A stretch of DNA of 35,175 nucleotides, from positions 1 through 35,175 of the forward strand of contig UQYL01000015.1 in NCBI GenBank assembly GCA_900545365.1, read 5' to 3'. Shown here one piece after another: positions 6,994 to 14,144 of this stretch (position 1 is the first letter of the stretch; each line of letters starts with the position of its first letter). A program made the translations under genes and the position numbers. The notes below the pieces were generated by a model that was given only the letters and a program-made list of their open reading frames with translations, had not been told where the DNA came from and made no database searches. Source of the DNA: an uncultured Dialister sp. (lineage in GTDB: Bacteria; Bacillota; Negativicutes; Veillonellales; Dialisteraceae).

Positions 6994-8208
6994 ATGCAGA
7001 AAATCTGGACAAGATCCTATGTGTGCAATGCGGGGATCAATTTCCTGATCTACGCCGTATACTTTATGATGATGCTCTGGACGGTGAGCTATTCCGTCAG
7101 CCGATGGGACGTGTCCATCAGCATGGCCGGACTGGCTTCGGGGCTCTTCATGGCGGGGGCGCTTTCCACGCGCGGCCCGGTCAATAAGATCCTCGGCCGG
7201 ATGAGCCGCCGCACGATGCTCATCGTATCGACGGGGCTCTTCTTCCTGCTCTCCATTCCGTACCTGGCGCCGAAGGGGATCTACCTCTTCATGCTTCTTC
7301 GCTTCCTCCACGGCGTGGCGTTCGGCGCGGCGACCACCGCGGTGAGCACCGTGGCGGCGGCCCTGACTCCGGTGAAGCACATGAACCGCGTCACGAAGTA
7401 CTACACCATGGGCGTGGCGGCGGCTTCCGCGGCGGGGCCTTTCCTGGCGCTCCGCTTCATCGATGAGCAGCAGATGGCCAATGGCAGCGGCGCGGCGATC
7501 GGCATGGCGCTGGCGGCGCTGGTGCTGTCCCTCTTCGTCCACGTGCCGAGAACGACGGTGCTCCGCCGGGCGGAGACCGATGAAAAACCGCGGAACCGGG
7601 AAGAGAAATTCTTCGTCCGCCGGGCGCTGGCTCTTGCGGTGCTCGCTTTCCTCGGCGGGCTGTGCTATTCCGTGGTCATCACCTTCCTCGGCGAGTACGC
7701 CATGGAGAGCGGGCTTTCCGCGTCGGGCGGCGTGTACTTCTTCTACTGCTTCGCTTTTGCTACCTTCCTGTGCCGTCCGCTGGCGGGGTACCTCCTGGAG
7801 CGGTGCGGCCGTGATATGGCCGTCTATCCGGCGCTCCTTCTCATCACCGCGTCCATGATCGGCCTTTCCATTTCCTCGGCGAACTGGATGCTCCTCATTT
7901 CGGGCTTCTTCTTCGGCGCGGGCTACCGCACCCTCATCACCACGTGCCACACCCTGTCGCTGCGGTGCGCTTTCGCGGGACGCGCGGGCAGCCTCCGCTC
8001 CGCTTACTTCGTGCTCCTTGATCTGGGCATCGGCTTCGGCCCCTTCATCCTGGGCAGCCTCGTCCCGGAATACGGCTTCGACATGGTCTACCTCGTGGCG
8101 GCGGCGATCGCTTTCTTCGCCATTTATTTCTATTACATCGAGCTGGGCCGCATGGGCCGCTTCTCGGAAGAACGGTGGGAAGAGGAACAGTACGCCGGCA
8201 AGATCTGA
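6994..8208 (+). CDS. Major facilitator superfamily transporter
   Basis: A 404-residue membrane protein with about 12 predicted helices and a short charged middle loop (around residues 185-205, RRAETDEKPRNREEK). The helix 2-3 loop carries GRMSRRTM, matching the MFS motif A region, and LLRFLHGVAFGAATTAVSTV fits helix 4. The general form is a drug or metabolite exporter (MFS_1). AAGGAGG lies just before the ATG. It is divergent from a LysR gene, its most likely regulator. The substrate cannot be read from sequence. Confidence 0.87.
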   Translation: MQKIWTRSYVCNAGINFLIYAVYFMMMLWTVSYSVSRWDVSISMAGLASGLFMAGALSTRGPVNKILGRMSRRTMLIVSTGLFFLLSIPYLAPKGIYLFMLLRFLHGVAFGAATTAVSTVAAALTPVKHMNRVTKYYTMGVAAASAAGPFLALRFIDEQQMANGSGAAIGMALAALVLSLFVHVPRTTVLRRAETDEKPRNREEKFFVRRALALAVLAFLGGLCYSVVITFLGEYAMESGLSASGGVYFFYCFAFATFLCRPLAGYLLERCGRDMAVYPALLLITASMIGLSISSANWMLLISGFFFGAGYRTLITTCHTLSLRCAFAGRAGSLRSAYFVLLDLGIGFGPFILGSLVPEYGFDMVYLVAAAIAFFAIYFYYIELGRMGRFSEERWEEEQYAGKI

Positions 8209-8216
8209 AAAAAGAA

Positions 8217-8244
8217 AAACGGGTCCTTCGGGATCCGTTTTTTT
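8217..8244 (+). terminator. Terminator of the MFS gene
   Basis: Stem AAACGGGTCC/GGATCCGTTT with a TTCG loop and a run of seven T. Confidence 0.85.
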
Positions 8245-8261
8245 GCGCCCTTTTTCGGGGC

Positions 8262-8289
8262 ATGAAAAGATCCCCCTCCCGGGGGATCT
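8262..8289 (-). terminator. Terminator of the SLH porin gene
   Basis: Stem AGATCCCCC (8268-8276) / GGGGGATCT (8281-8289), followed on the minus strand by TTTT. Confidence 0.7.
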
Positions 8290-8290
8290 C

Positions 8291-9565
8291 TCAGAATCGG
8301 TAATAGGTGGAAATGCTCCACGTGTCGCCGGTATTTTCACCGTCATCGGAATCCTGGGCGAAGGCGTATTCGCCGTGCATGTAGATGTTCTTCCCCACGG
8401 CGATATCGCCGGAGGCGAGCCAGAAATGGCCGCTCTCAAGGAAGATCCGGTCGTCGATGTCGAGGCCGGACATGCCGCTGTGATAGAGTCCTTCTTCCAC
8501 GCTGTAGTAGCCCACGTCGGCGCGGAATGACCAGCGTTTCTCCGGGATCATCGTGCCGAAGCCCGCGCCGACAGACCATACGCGGGGATCGCCGGGCGCG
8601 TCGGTGTCTTTATGATAGCTGCCGGAGAGGCGGAAGCCGTCCGGCATCGGCACGGTGAGGGTGCCGCCCGTGATCTGCGCGCCGCCGCGGCTGCCGTCTG
8701 TCCGGGTGAAGGAAGAGGCATGGATATAGTCGAGATCGAGAGCGCCGAAGGGGAGCGCTGTCTCCGCTTTGGCCCAGAATGATTCGGCGTCGCCGAAGGC
8801 GTCGTCTTCCGCCGCGCCGTACCGGCTTTTATAGGCCTCTGTGAGACTGCCGTAATCGGCGTCGCTGAAGCGGCCGAAGCCCGCCGAGAGAGAGAGGCTG
8901 TCCGCGGGCCGCCAGCGGAGCGCCGCGCCGTCAAAAGCGTTTCCCGAGAGCCATTTGTCCTTTCCCATGTCGAGCTCGTACCGGCCGACGGTCAGGGCCG
9001 CGCTGCCGAAGGTATGGCGCGCGTACATGCGGTCCATGGAGAGGCTGCTGTCTCCGCCTTCATCCCAGTCGATGTCGCCCGATGTGAGCCGGCCGAACAC
9101 TTCCGTGCGGTCATTGACCGCCGCCCGCGCGGAGAGGCGGATGAGGCCGTTCCGGGAGTCATTCTTTCCGTTGTCTTTGTTTTCCGTAAATTTCTGGTAC
9201 CGTGACCGGGCTTCCCCGCTCCATGAGAAGCGGCCTGCCCGTTCTTCCAGCGCGGAGACGCGGACGCCGAGGCCGTCCAGCTCCTCCGCGTATTCCGCGG
9301 CAAGACGGTCCGCGGTCTTTCTGTCCTCCGGGGAAAGACGGTCTTCCTTCGCAAGAAGACGGGCTGTGGCCTGGGCCATTTCGTACCGCGTCACCGGCTC
9401 TTCTCCGCGGAACGCGCCGTCGGGATACCCCGTGAGGATGCCTTTATCCGCAAGCGCTTCCACCGCTTCGAGCGACCAGTGCCCGGCAGGCACGTCGGAA
9501 AAAGGATTGGCCGCGGCGGCAGGCGATGCGGCGGCGAGCGCTGCGAGAAGGATGTATTTTTTCAT
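8291..9565 (-). CDS. SLH-domain outer-membrane porin, OmpM type
   Basis: A 424-residue exported protein. Signal peptide about 1-19 (MKKYILLAALAAASPAAAA). One SLH domain follows (about 22-75: FSDVPAGHWSLEAVEALADKG, then GYPDG and PVTRYEMAQ). A short coiled stretch (about 76-115) leads to a beta-barrel of alternating hydrophobic strands that ends in phenylalanine (STYYRF), the usual C-terminal signal for outer-membrane insertion. In Negativicutes such OmpM proteins tether the outer membrane to modified peptidoglycan through the SLH domain and act as porins. This is among the best evidence for a diderm Firmicute. AAGGAGG precedes the ATG; strong bias to GCG/GCC Ala codons matches its neighbours. 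Confidence 0.92.
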   Translation of the reverse strand: MKKYILLAALAAASPAAAANPFSDVPAGHWSLEAVEALADKGILTGYPDGAFRGEEPVTRYEMAQATARLLAKEDRLSPEDRKTADRLAAEYAEELDGLGVRVSALEERAGRFSWSGEARSRYQKFTENKDNGKNDSRNGLIRLSARAAVNDRTEVFGRLTSGDIDWDEGGDSSLSMDRMYARHTFGSAALTVGRYELDMGKDKWLSGNAFDGAALRWRPADSLSLSAGFGRFSDADYGSLTEAYKSRYGAAEDDAFGDAESFWAKAETALPFGALDLDYIHASSFTRTDGSRGGAQITGGTLTVPMPDGFRLSGSYHKDTDAPGDPRVWSVGAGFGTMIPEKRWSFRADVGYYSVEEGLYHSGMSGLDIDDRIFLESGHFWLASGDIAVGKNIYMHGEYAFAQDSDDGENTGDTWSISTYYRF

Positions 9566-9593
9566 GGGAGCCTCCTTTAGTTTTCATATCTTA

Positions 9594-9626
9594 AGAGGAT
9601 AGCACGGCCGCTTCGCTCCCGCAAGG
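9594..9626 (-). promoter_or_regulatory. Possible promoter of the SLH porin gene
   Basis: On the minus strand TTGCGG, 17 bases, TATCCT lie about 35-65 bases upstream of the ATG. The -35 is weak. Confidence 0.4.
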
Positions 9627-9656
9627 AGAGCGTTTGAGAAAAGTTTGAAAAAGGGC

Positions 9657-9685
9657 TTGCAAAATTTTGATTCATAGTGTACGAT
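9657..9685 (+). promoter_or_regulatory. Promoter of the small-protein operon
   Basis: TTGCAA (9657-9662), a 17-base spacer and TACGAT (9680-9685), about 45 bases before the first start codon. Confidence 0.5.
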
Positions 9686-9731
9686 GTATCTCAACAGAAA
9701 GATAGTAAGCTATATAATAAATGAGGCGGTC

Positions 9732-9878
9732 ATGATGAAGATCAATGAAAATGAAGAAAATACGCTTCTGCGGAAAGACATCCGCAGCGAAGATATTCCC
9801 TGGTGGATCGGCGGACCCGCGGTGCCCCGCCGGAGAAAAGAAAGCGCCGGAAAGGACCGGGCAGGCGCAAAGAAATGA
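9732..9878 (+). CDS. 48-residue small protein, function unknown
   Basis: A tiny hydrophilic protein starting MMKINENEEN, with an acidic first half, a central DIPWWIGGPAVPRRR and a basic tail. No family is recognised. Support for a real gene: GAGGCGG lies just before the start, a promoter lies upstream, and its TGA overlaps the next ATG (ATGA at 9875-9878), the usual sign of translational coupling. The central WW-GGP-RRR patch could be a binding motif. There is no signal peptide or membrane span. It may partner the exported protein that follows. Confidence 0.6.
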   Translation: MMKINENEENTLLRKDIRSEDIPWWIGGPAVPRRRKESAGKDRAGAKK

Positions 9879-10327
9879 GACGGCCCGGATGGGCCGCACG
9901 GCTGGCGGCGCTCGTTCTCGCGGCCGTCCTTGCCGGCGGCGCGGCGGAAGGCGCGGAGCCTTTCCGCACGGTGTGGCGGGGGTATGTGATCGGCGGGCCG
10001 GCAGGCGCTCTGCCTTCGGAGCCGGCGGTCTTTGCCACGAAGGAAGCGCTCCGCCGGTTCCTCGGACGTACGGGCCTTGAGGGCCTCGTCTTCGCGGAGC
10101 CCGTGGATTTCTCCCGGGAGCAGGCGGTGTACGCGGCGCTTCGGAGCGCGCAGAGCCTGCGCGGCGCGGCGCACCGGGCGGCAGCGCTCTCCTTTACGGC
10201 GGAGGGGCCGGACATCGTCTGGGAGACGGAGCCCGGCGGTTCGGCCTATCTCATAACGGGGCCGGAGGCGGTTCCGGTGACGGAAGTATTTCTCCTCGCC
10301 GCGCCGAAGAATGATGGAAAGACGTGA
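9875..10327 (+). CDS. Small exported protein, function unknown
   Basis: 150 residues with a clear signal peptide: MRRPGWAAR, a hydrophobic core LAALVLAAVLAGG, and a likely cleavage after AEGA (near residue 27). The mature part is about 120 residues and has FATKEALRRFLGRTGLEGL and VDFSREQAVYAAL, loosely recalling the PrcB-like fold (a VDF strand followed by a conserved loop); that is a weak guess. It starts inside the preceding 48-residue gene's stop codon, so the two are co-translated. An in-frame extension to 9803 would bury the signal peptide and was rejected. A strong terminator follows about 100 bases downstream. Confidence 0.7.
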   Translation: MRRPGWAARLAALVLAAVLAGGAAEGAEPFRTVWRGYVIGGPAGALPSEPAVFATKEALRRFLGRTGLEGLVFAEPVDFSREQAVYAALRSAQSLRGAAHRAAALSFTAEGPDIVWETEPGGSAYLITGPEAVPVTEVFLLAAPKNDGKT

Positions 10328-10424
10328 CGCCTTCAGGCCGTATAGGCGGCCCATACAGAACATACCGCGGCGGGCTTCGGCCCTCCCGCGTTCCCAGCCG
10401 CTTCGCGCGGCGCATAGAAAAAGA

Positions 10425-10460
10425 AACAGCTCCTTTTCCCCCTTCGGGAGCTGTTTTTTT
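10425..10460 (+). terminator. Terminator after the small exported protein gene
   Basis: Stem AACAGCTCC (10425-10433) / GGAGCTGTT (10447-10455) followed by T residues. Confidence 0.85.
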
Positions 10461-10468
10461 AATGCCTG

Positions 10469-10496
10469 TTGACGGCGCGGGATTTTCCTGTAGAAT
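10469..10496 (+). promoter_or_regulatory. Promoter of the radical SAM gene
   Basis: TTGACG (10469-10474), a 16-base spacer and TAGAAT (10491-10496), 30 bases before the ATG. Confidence 0.6.
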
Positions 10497-10526
10497 AAGA
10501 CGTACAAATACAGCAGGAGGGATCGT

Positions 10527-11438
10527 ATGGAAGGCATGTTTTTTGACGGATGGGAGACGCCGGTGTTCCGGCCGCCCAGCGAGGCGGCGAGCTTCATTCT
10601 CCGCGTGACGAGGGGCTGCGCTCACAACCGGTGCACGTACTGCAATATGTACCGAGGCGTGCGGTTTGAGGTGCTCGACGACGCGGCGGTGCTGCGTCAG
10701 ATCGCGCTGGCCGCGCATTACGGCAGGGAGAGCGTGCGCCGGGTCTTCCTCGCCGACGGGGACGCCTTCGTGCTGGACACGGAGCGGCTCCTGGCCATTC
10801 TCGGGAAGCTCCGGGAGACCTTTCCCCATTTGGAGCGGGTCGCGTCGTACGCCGCGCCGCGGGATATCCTGCGGAAGACGCCGGAAGAGATGGCGGCGCT
10901 GCGGGAAGCGGGCATCCGGCTCCTCTATTACGGCATGGAGAGCGGCGATACGGAGACGCTCCGCGCCGTGCGGAAGGGGGTCACCGGCGACGAATCCGTC
11001 GCCGCCGGGCAGCGGGTCATCGCTTCGGGGATGAAGCTCTCCCTCATGGTCATTCTGGGCCTGGCGGGGAAGGAAGGGAGCCGCCGCCACGCGCTCGCCA
11101 CGGCGCGGGCCGTTTCCGCCATCCGCCCGTCCATGCTGTCGGCGCTCTCTCTCATGCTCTATCGGGGGAGCGAGCTGAAAGAGCAGTTTGAGCGGGGCGA
11201 ATTTCATCCCCTCTCCCCGGCGGGCCTCATGGAAGAGCTCGCCCTTATGGTGGAGCACATAGAGCTGCCCGCGGAAGAGCGGTGCCTTTTCCGGAGCAAT
11301 CACATTTCCAATTACATCCCCCTCCGGGCGGAGCTGCCCCGGGAGAAAGAGGCGCTTCTCGCCGATATCGAAAGGAGCGCCGCGTACCTCCGGACGCTCC
11401 CTTCGTGGGACGTGTACAATCACGATTACAGCAAATAA
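10527..11438 (+). CDS. Radical SAM protein, uncharacterised
   Basis: A 303-residue radical SAM enzyme. The cluster motif is GCAHNRCTYCNMY near residue 33: three Cys spaced CX4CX2C, one residue longer than the textbook CX3CX2C, as I recall from a Firmicute subgroup with CxHNxCxFCxMY. YYGMESGD (about 133) fits the GxE/SAM-ribose strand and LSLMVILGLAGKEG (about 170) the later barrel strand. It ends with HISNYIPLRAELPREKEALLADI, typical of this subgroup. No extra cluster domain or TRAM domain is seen. Such enzymes cleave S-adenosylmethionine to make a radical; the substrate is unknown. It has its own promoter and stands alone between terminators. AGGAGG precedes the ATG. Confidence 0.88.
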   Translation: MEGMFFDGWETPVFRPPSEAASFILRVTRGCAHNRCTYCNMYRGVRFEVLDDAAVLRQIALAAHYGRESVRRVFLADGDAFVLDTERLLAILGKLRETFPHLERVASYAAPRDILRKTPEEMAALREAGIRLLYYGMESGDTETLRAVRKGVTGDESVAAGQRVIASGMKLSLMVILGLAGKEGSRRHALATARAVSAIRPSMLSALSLMLYRGSELKEQFERGEFHPLSPAGLMEELALMVEHIELPAEERCLFRSNHISNYIPLRAELPREKEALLADIERSAAYLRTLPSWDVYNHDYSK

Positions 11439-11478
11439 AAAAAGACGCCGTTTCCGCGGAAGGAACGGTGTCTTTTCT
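11437..11478. terminator. Bidirectional terminator between radical SAM and MarR genes
   Basis: Stem AAAGACGCCGTTTCC with GGAACGGTGTCTTT, flanked by A-rich and T-rich runs, so it can serve both convergent genes. Confidence 0.85.
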
Positions 11479-11485
11479 TTTGCTT

Positions 11486-11965
11486 TCAGCCCAGCGAGGA
11501 AAAGCCCAGGCTCTTTTCCAGTTTCTGGAGGAGGCCCATGAGCTGCTGCTTTTCTTCCGGCGTGAAGACGGAATAGATCTTTCCGTCGTCGTCGAGGAGG
11601 GCCGTGCAGCACGGCTCGATGATGGCGCGGACGGTCTCCGTCAGGCGGAGCCGGTACTTGCGGCCGTCTTCGGGGATCTTCTCCCGCGTGATGTAGCCTT
11701 TCTTCATCATGTTCTGGATGAGCACGCTGATGGTGGGATTGGAGAGGTGCATGTGGTCTTCCAGCGTCTTCTGGGTGATCACGTCATTCTCGTGGCGGAG
11801 AAGGTAGGAAATGATGAGGAGCTGGCGGATGGTGATGCCGTATTCTCCGGCCAGATGGTTCGCCCGGTTGGAGAGGGCGTTGTATATATTCCCGATCATG
11901 AAAGACAGAAGGGGTTCGTCGGAATCCAGGAAATCGGACGCTTTGAGAAGCGTGGTGTCGGTCAC
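11486..11965 (-). CDS. MarR-family transcriptional regulator
   Basis: A 159-residue winged-helix repressor. The MarR core is visible: ITIRQLLIISYLLRHENDVITQKTLEDHM (about 44-72), recognition helix LSNPTISVLIQNMMKKGYI (about 74-92), then the wing KIPEDGRKYRLRLTETV with the conserved DGR. It starts with GTG at 11965, placed 6 bases after AAGGAGG; no ATG fits. A perfect palindrome, ATAGTATACTAT (12010-12021), covers its own -10 box, so it probably represses itself. No target gene is in the same unit; the radical SAM gene is convergent. Confidence 0.9.
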   Translation of the reverse strand: MTDTTLLKASDFLDSDEPLLSFMIGNIYNALSNRANHLAGEYGITIRQLLIISYLLRHENDVITQKTLEDHMHLSNPTISVLIQNMMKKGYITREKIPEDGRKYRLRLTETVRAIIEPCCTALLDDDGKIYSVFTPEEKQQLMGLLQKLEKSLGFSSLG

Positions 11966-12009
11966 AGGGAAAGCCTCCTTTATCGCACAGTGCGCATGAG
12001 AAATATAAC

Positions 12010-12040
12010 ATAGTATACTATATTATTGCCGTAAGGACAA
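12010..12040 (-). promoter_or_regulatory. MarR promoter with overlapping palindromic operator
   Basis: Minus-strand TTGTCC (12040-12035), 17 bases, TATACT (12017-12012). The 12-base perfect palindrome ATAGTATACTAT at 12010-12021 covers the -10. This is the expected place for a MarR autoregulatory operator. Confidence 0.65.
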
Positions 12041-12050
12041 CAGGAAGCAT

Positions 12051-12074
12051 AAAAAAACAGGGGCAGGCCCTGTT
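12051..12074 (-). terminator. Terminator of the yitT-like/GNAT operon
   Basis: Stem AACAGGG/CCCTGTT (12056-12062 with 12068-12074), followed on the minus strand by a T run. It overlaps the GNAT stop codon. Confidence 0.75.
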
Positions 12075-12577
12075 CAGAGTTCTTTGATATAGAAATGATC
12101 CATCGCGCCGTGGAGGGAGGAGAGGGAATGCGCCAGACGGCGGTATCCCAGCGCCTCGTACATGCGGATGGCCGCGGCGAGGGCGGAGTGCGTTTCCAGG
12201 TAGAGGCGGCGGTAGCCGAGCTCTTTCGCCCGGGATTCCGCCCGCGCCATGAGCGCCCGTCCGAGGCCGCGGCGCTGCGCGCCGGGAGCGACGTAGATCT
12301 TCTGGAGCTCCGCGCAGTCCGGATATCCGCCGAGCTCTCCGATGCCCGCGCCGCCGAGGACGCGTCCCGCCGGGCCTTCCGCGATGAAGTAGGCCCGACG
12401 GTCGGGGCGGAGGGCGTAATGGACGCTCAGGTGATCCAGCTCGGGATCGAAATAGGCCGTGCCGGGGATGTCAAGGCCATGCCGCCGGAGGCTTTCCCGC
12501 ACGAGGCGGGCCATATGGGGATCGTCCGCCGCCTCGATGGGGCGGATGCGTATCATTTTCAGCAGGTCTTCTTCCAT
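12074..12577 (-). CDS. GNAT-family N-acetyltransferase
   Basis: A 167-residue acetyltransferase of the GNAT fold. The acetyl-CoA site is clear: IYVAPGAQRRGLGRALMARAESRAKELG (about 91-118), with the Q/RxxGxG/A signature as QRRGLG. It is followed by the beta-5 segment RRLYLETHS and MYEALGYRRL, the usual motif B. The N-terminal IRIRPIEAADDPHMARLVRESL is the common substrate-side start. The acceptor may be a small amine or a protein N-terminus; unknown. It is the last gene of a three-gene minus-strand operon, 18 bases after the exported protein, with AAAGGA before the ATG. Confidence 0.88.
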   Translation of the reverse strand: MEEDLLKMIRIRPIEAADDPHMARLVRESLRRHGLDIPGTAYFDPELDHLSVHYALRPDRRAYFIAEGPAGRVLGGAGIGELGGYPDCAELQKIYVAPGAQRRGLGRALMARAESRAKELGYRRLYLETHSALAAAIRMYEALGYRRLAHSLSSLHGAMDHFYIKEL

Positions 12578-12595
12578 GGGAGTCCTTTCCGAAGG

Positions 12596-13036
12596 TCACA
12601 GCGGCAGCGGCGCGGCGGGGTCTTCGTCCGCGGGACGGATGTTCCAGCGGCCCGTCCGGTCAGGCTCGGCAGCGAGCGCGCGGTCTCCCGCGGTGATGAG
12701 GAAGTATACCCGGCCGTTTCCCTCGCGGCGCTCCACGGCGAAGTCCGCGCTCGATACGGGATAGGCCCGGCGGCACACCACGGCGCCGTCCTGCCGGATG
12801 GTGATGGTCATCACGCCGTCTTCCATGTCCATGGAGAAGGCCGTGAGGCGGCCCGCGCCGTCTGTGTAGAGGAGGGACGACGAGCTCCGGCTCTCGCGGG
12901 CTTCCTGCCCGCCGGCCGATACGTACGAGGAATGCCACGCGGCGGTGGAGATGAAAGACATATTTTCCGCGGCGGGAGCGGCGGAAGCGGGCGCTGTCAG
13001 GAGCGCCGCGGCGAGGATGAGCGGCCATTTTTTCAT
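12596..13036 (-). CDS. Small exported protein, function unknown
   Basis: 146 residues with a signal peptide (MKKWPLILAAALLTAPASAAP, cleavage about residue 20). The mature part is about 125 residues, Ser-rich early (ESRSSSSLLYTDG), and reads as beta-strands: RLTAFSMDMEDGVMTITIRQDGAVV. No family is recognised. It begins inside the stop codon of the yitT-like gene (ATGA overlap at 13033-13036) with AAGGAGG upstream, so the two are translationally coupled. A location in the periplasm or outer membrane is inferred from the signal peptide. Confidence 0.72.
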   Translation of the reverse strand: MKKWPLILAAALLTAPASAAPAAENMSFISTAAWHSSYVSAGGQEARESRSSSSLLYTDGAGRLTAFSMDMEDGVMTITIRQDGAVVCRRAYPVSSADFAVERREGNGRVYFLITAGDRALAAEPDRTGRWNIRPADEDPAAPLPL

Positions 13037-14037
13037 TGTTTTGCCTCCTTTTCCGGCGGGAGCGCGCCGGATTTGCCCTCCCCTTCCCGGACGAGCTCGG
13101 CGAGCCATTCTTCCGTGGGGATGAGCTTCCCTTCCGCGTCCGTCGTGTAGCGCGCCGTGGGGAGCGTGCCCGCCTTGGCGAGGGGACTCGTGAAGCCCCG
13201 GCCGATGACGTCGGTCGTATTCATGATGAAAAGGAACGCGTGGGGATCGACCTTGCGGATGAGCCATTTCAGCCGCGAGATCTGGGTCAGATTGATGATG
13301 GCGAAAAGGATCTTCTTGTCTCCGCCGGTGTAGGCGCCCTGCCCGTAGAGAAGCGTCGCGCCGTGGTGGATATTGCGGAGAATGGCGTCGGCCATTTCAT
13401 AGGGCTTCTCGGAGACGATGAAGGCGGCTTTTCTCTGGGCGAAACCGATGACGATGCGCCCGGAGACGTTCGCGTTGATGTACATGGCCACGAGGGTGCT
13501 GATGGTGGTCTCGATGGAGAAAAAGAGGCCCGACACCGCCACGATGAGGCAGTTCAGCGCGAAGACCACGTAGCCGATCTCCAGATTGTAGTATTTCTTC
13601 ACGATCGCCCCGATCACGTCGAGGCCGCCGCTGTTGGAATTGTAGCGGTAGAGGATGCCGCAGCCCGCGCCGAGGAGCACGCCGCCGGAAATGGAAGCGA
13701 TGAGCGGGTCTTTCACGCCCTCCCACGAAGAGAGGAAGGACGTCATGTCGATGATGACGGAGAGCGCCGCCGTGGCGACGATGGTGATGACCGTGTAGAA
13801 CCGCCCCATGTATCGGAGCGACAGGAGCAGGATCGGGATGTTCATGAGAATATTCATGATGCCGATGGGGAGCCCCGTCAGGTAGTAGATGATCATCGCG
13901 ATGCCCGTGAACCCGCCGGCGATGAAGTGGTGCGGCACGAAGAAGAGATTGATGCCCAGGGCGTAGAAGAAACAGCCCACGATGGTGACAACAGTGGTGA
14001 AAAAATACGAATTGAGGCGGAAATCGTTCCGTTTCAT
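13033..14037 (-). CDS. YitT-family membrane protein with DUF2179 domain
   Basis: A 334-residue protein of the YitT family. Five or six hydrophobic helices fill about residues 12-210; family landmarks are GINLFFVPHHFIAGGFTGIAMIIYYLTG near the start, GAGCGILYRYNSNSGGLDVIGAIVKKY, and SETTI/IETTISTLVAMY. The C-terminal soluble DUF2179 domain (about 225-315) has GATLLYGQGAYTGGDKKILFAIINLTQISRLKWLIRKVDP. These proteins are conserved in Firmicutes; the function is not settled. The ATG at 14037 was preferred over 14112 and 14046 because AAAGGA is correctly spaced. Its promoter (TATAAT, minus, 14125-14120) overlaps the start region of ispE, and a strong palindrome lies in its leader. Confidence 0.88.
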   Translation of the reverse strand: MKRNDFRLNSYFFTTVVTIVGCFFYALGINLFFVPHHFIAGGFTGIAMIIYYLTGLPIGIMNILMNIPILLLSLRYMGRFYTVITIVATAALSVIIDMTSFLSSWEGVKDPLIASISGGVLLGAGCGILYRYNSNSGGLDVIGAIVKKYYNLEIGYVVFALNCLIVAVSGLFFSIETTISTLVAMYINANVSGRIVIGFAQRKAAFIVSEKPYEMADAILRNIHHGATLLYGQGAYTGGDKKILFAIINLTQISRLKWLIRKVDPHAFLFIMNTTDVIGRGFTSPLAKAGTLPTARYTTDAEGKLIPTEEWLAELVREGEGKSGALPPEKEAKQ

Positions 14038-14080
14038 GTTCTGCATTCCTTTCTGAACGGGGACGCGATACAATAAGGGA

Positions 14081-14107
14081 AAAGTCCGGAAATATTTCCG
14101 GAACTTT
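14081..14107. promoter_or_regulatory. Palindrome in the yitT-like/ispE divergent region
   Basis: A perfect 18-base palindrome TCCGGAAATATTTCCGGA (14085-14102) extends by AAAG/CTTT with one unpaired base to 27 bases. It is 38-64 bases upstream of the ispE start and inside the yitT-like leader, so it is well placed as an operator or an RNA hairpin. The regulator is unknown. Confidence 0.55.
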
Positions 14108-14119
14108 GTCATTACCTGT

Positions 14120-14125
14120 ATTATA
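14120..14125 (-). promoter_or_regulatory. Likely -10 box of the yitT-like operon
   Basis: Minus-strand TATAAT (14125-14120). The best -35 is TTCATT with an 18-base spacer, which is poor. The overlapping plus-strand TATTAT (14119-14124) may serve ispE. Confidence 0.45.
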
Positions 14126-14144
14126 GCACGAAGGAGCGCGGCGA

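Noticed and set aside
6820..8439. A 539-residue minus-strand open frame opposite the MFS gene.
   Set aside because: Low-complexity charged sequence, no start signal, and it crosses a terminator hairpin.
10251..11612. A 453-residue minus-strand open frame opposite the radical SAM gene.
   Set aside because: It is antisense to a clear enzyme and runs through two terminators and a promoter.
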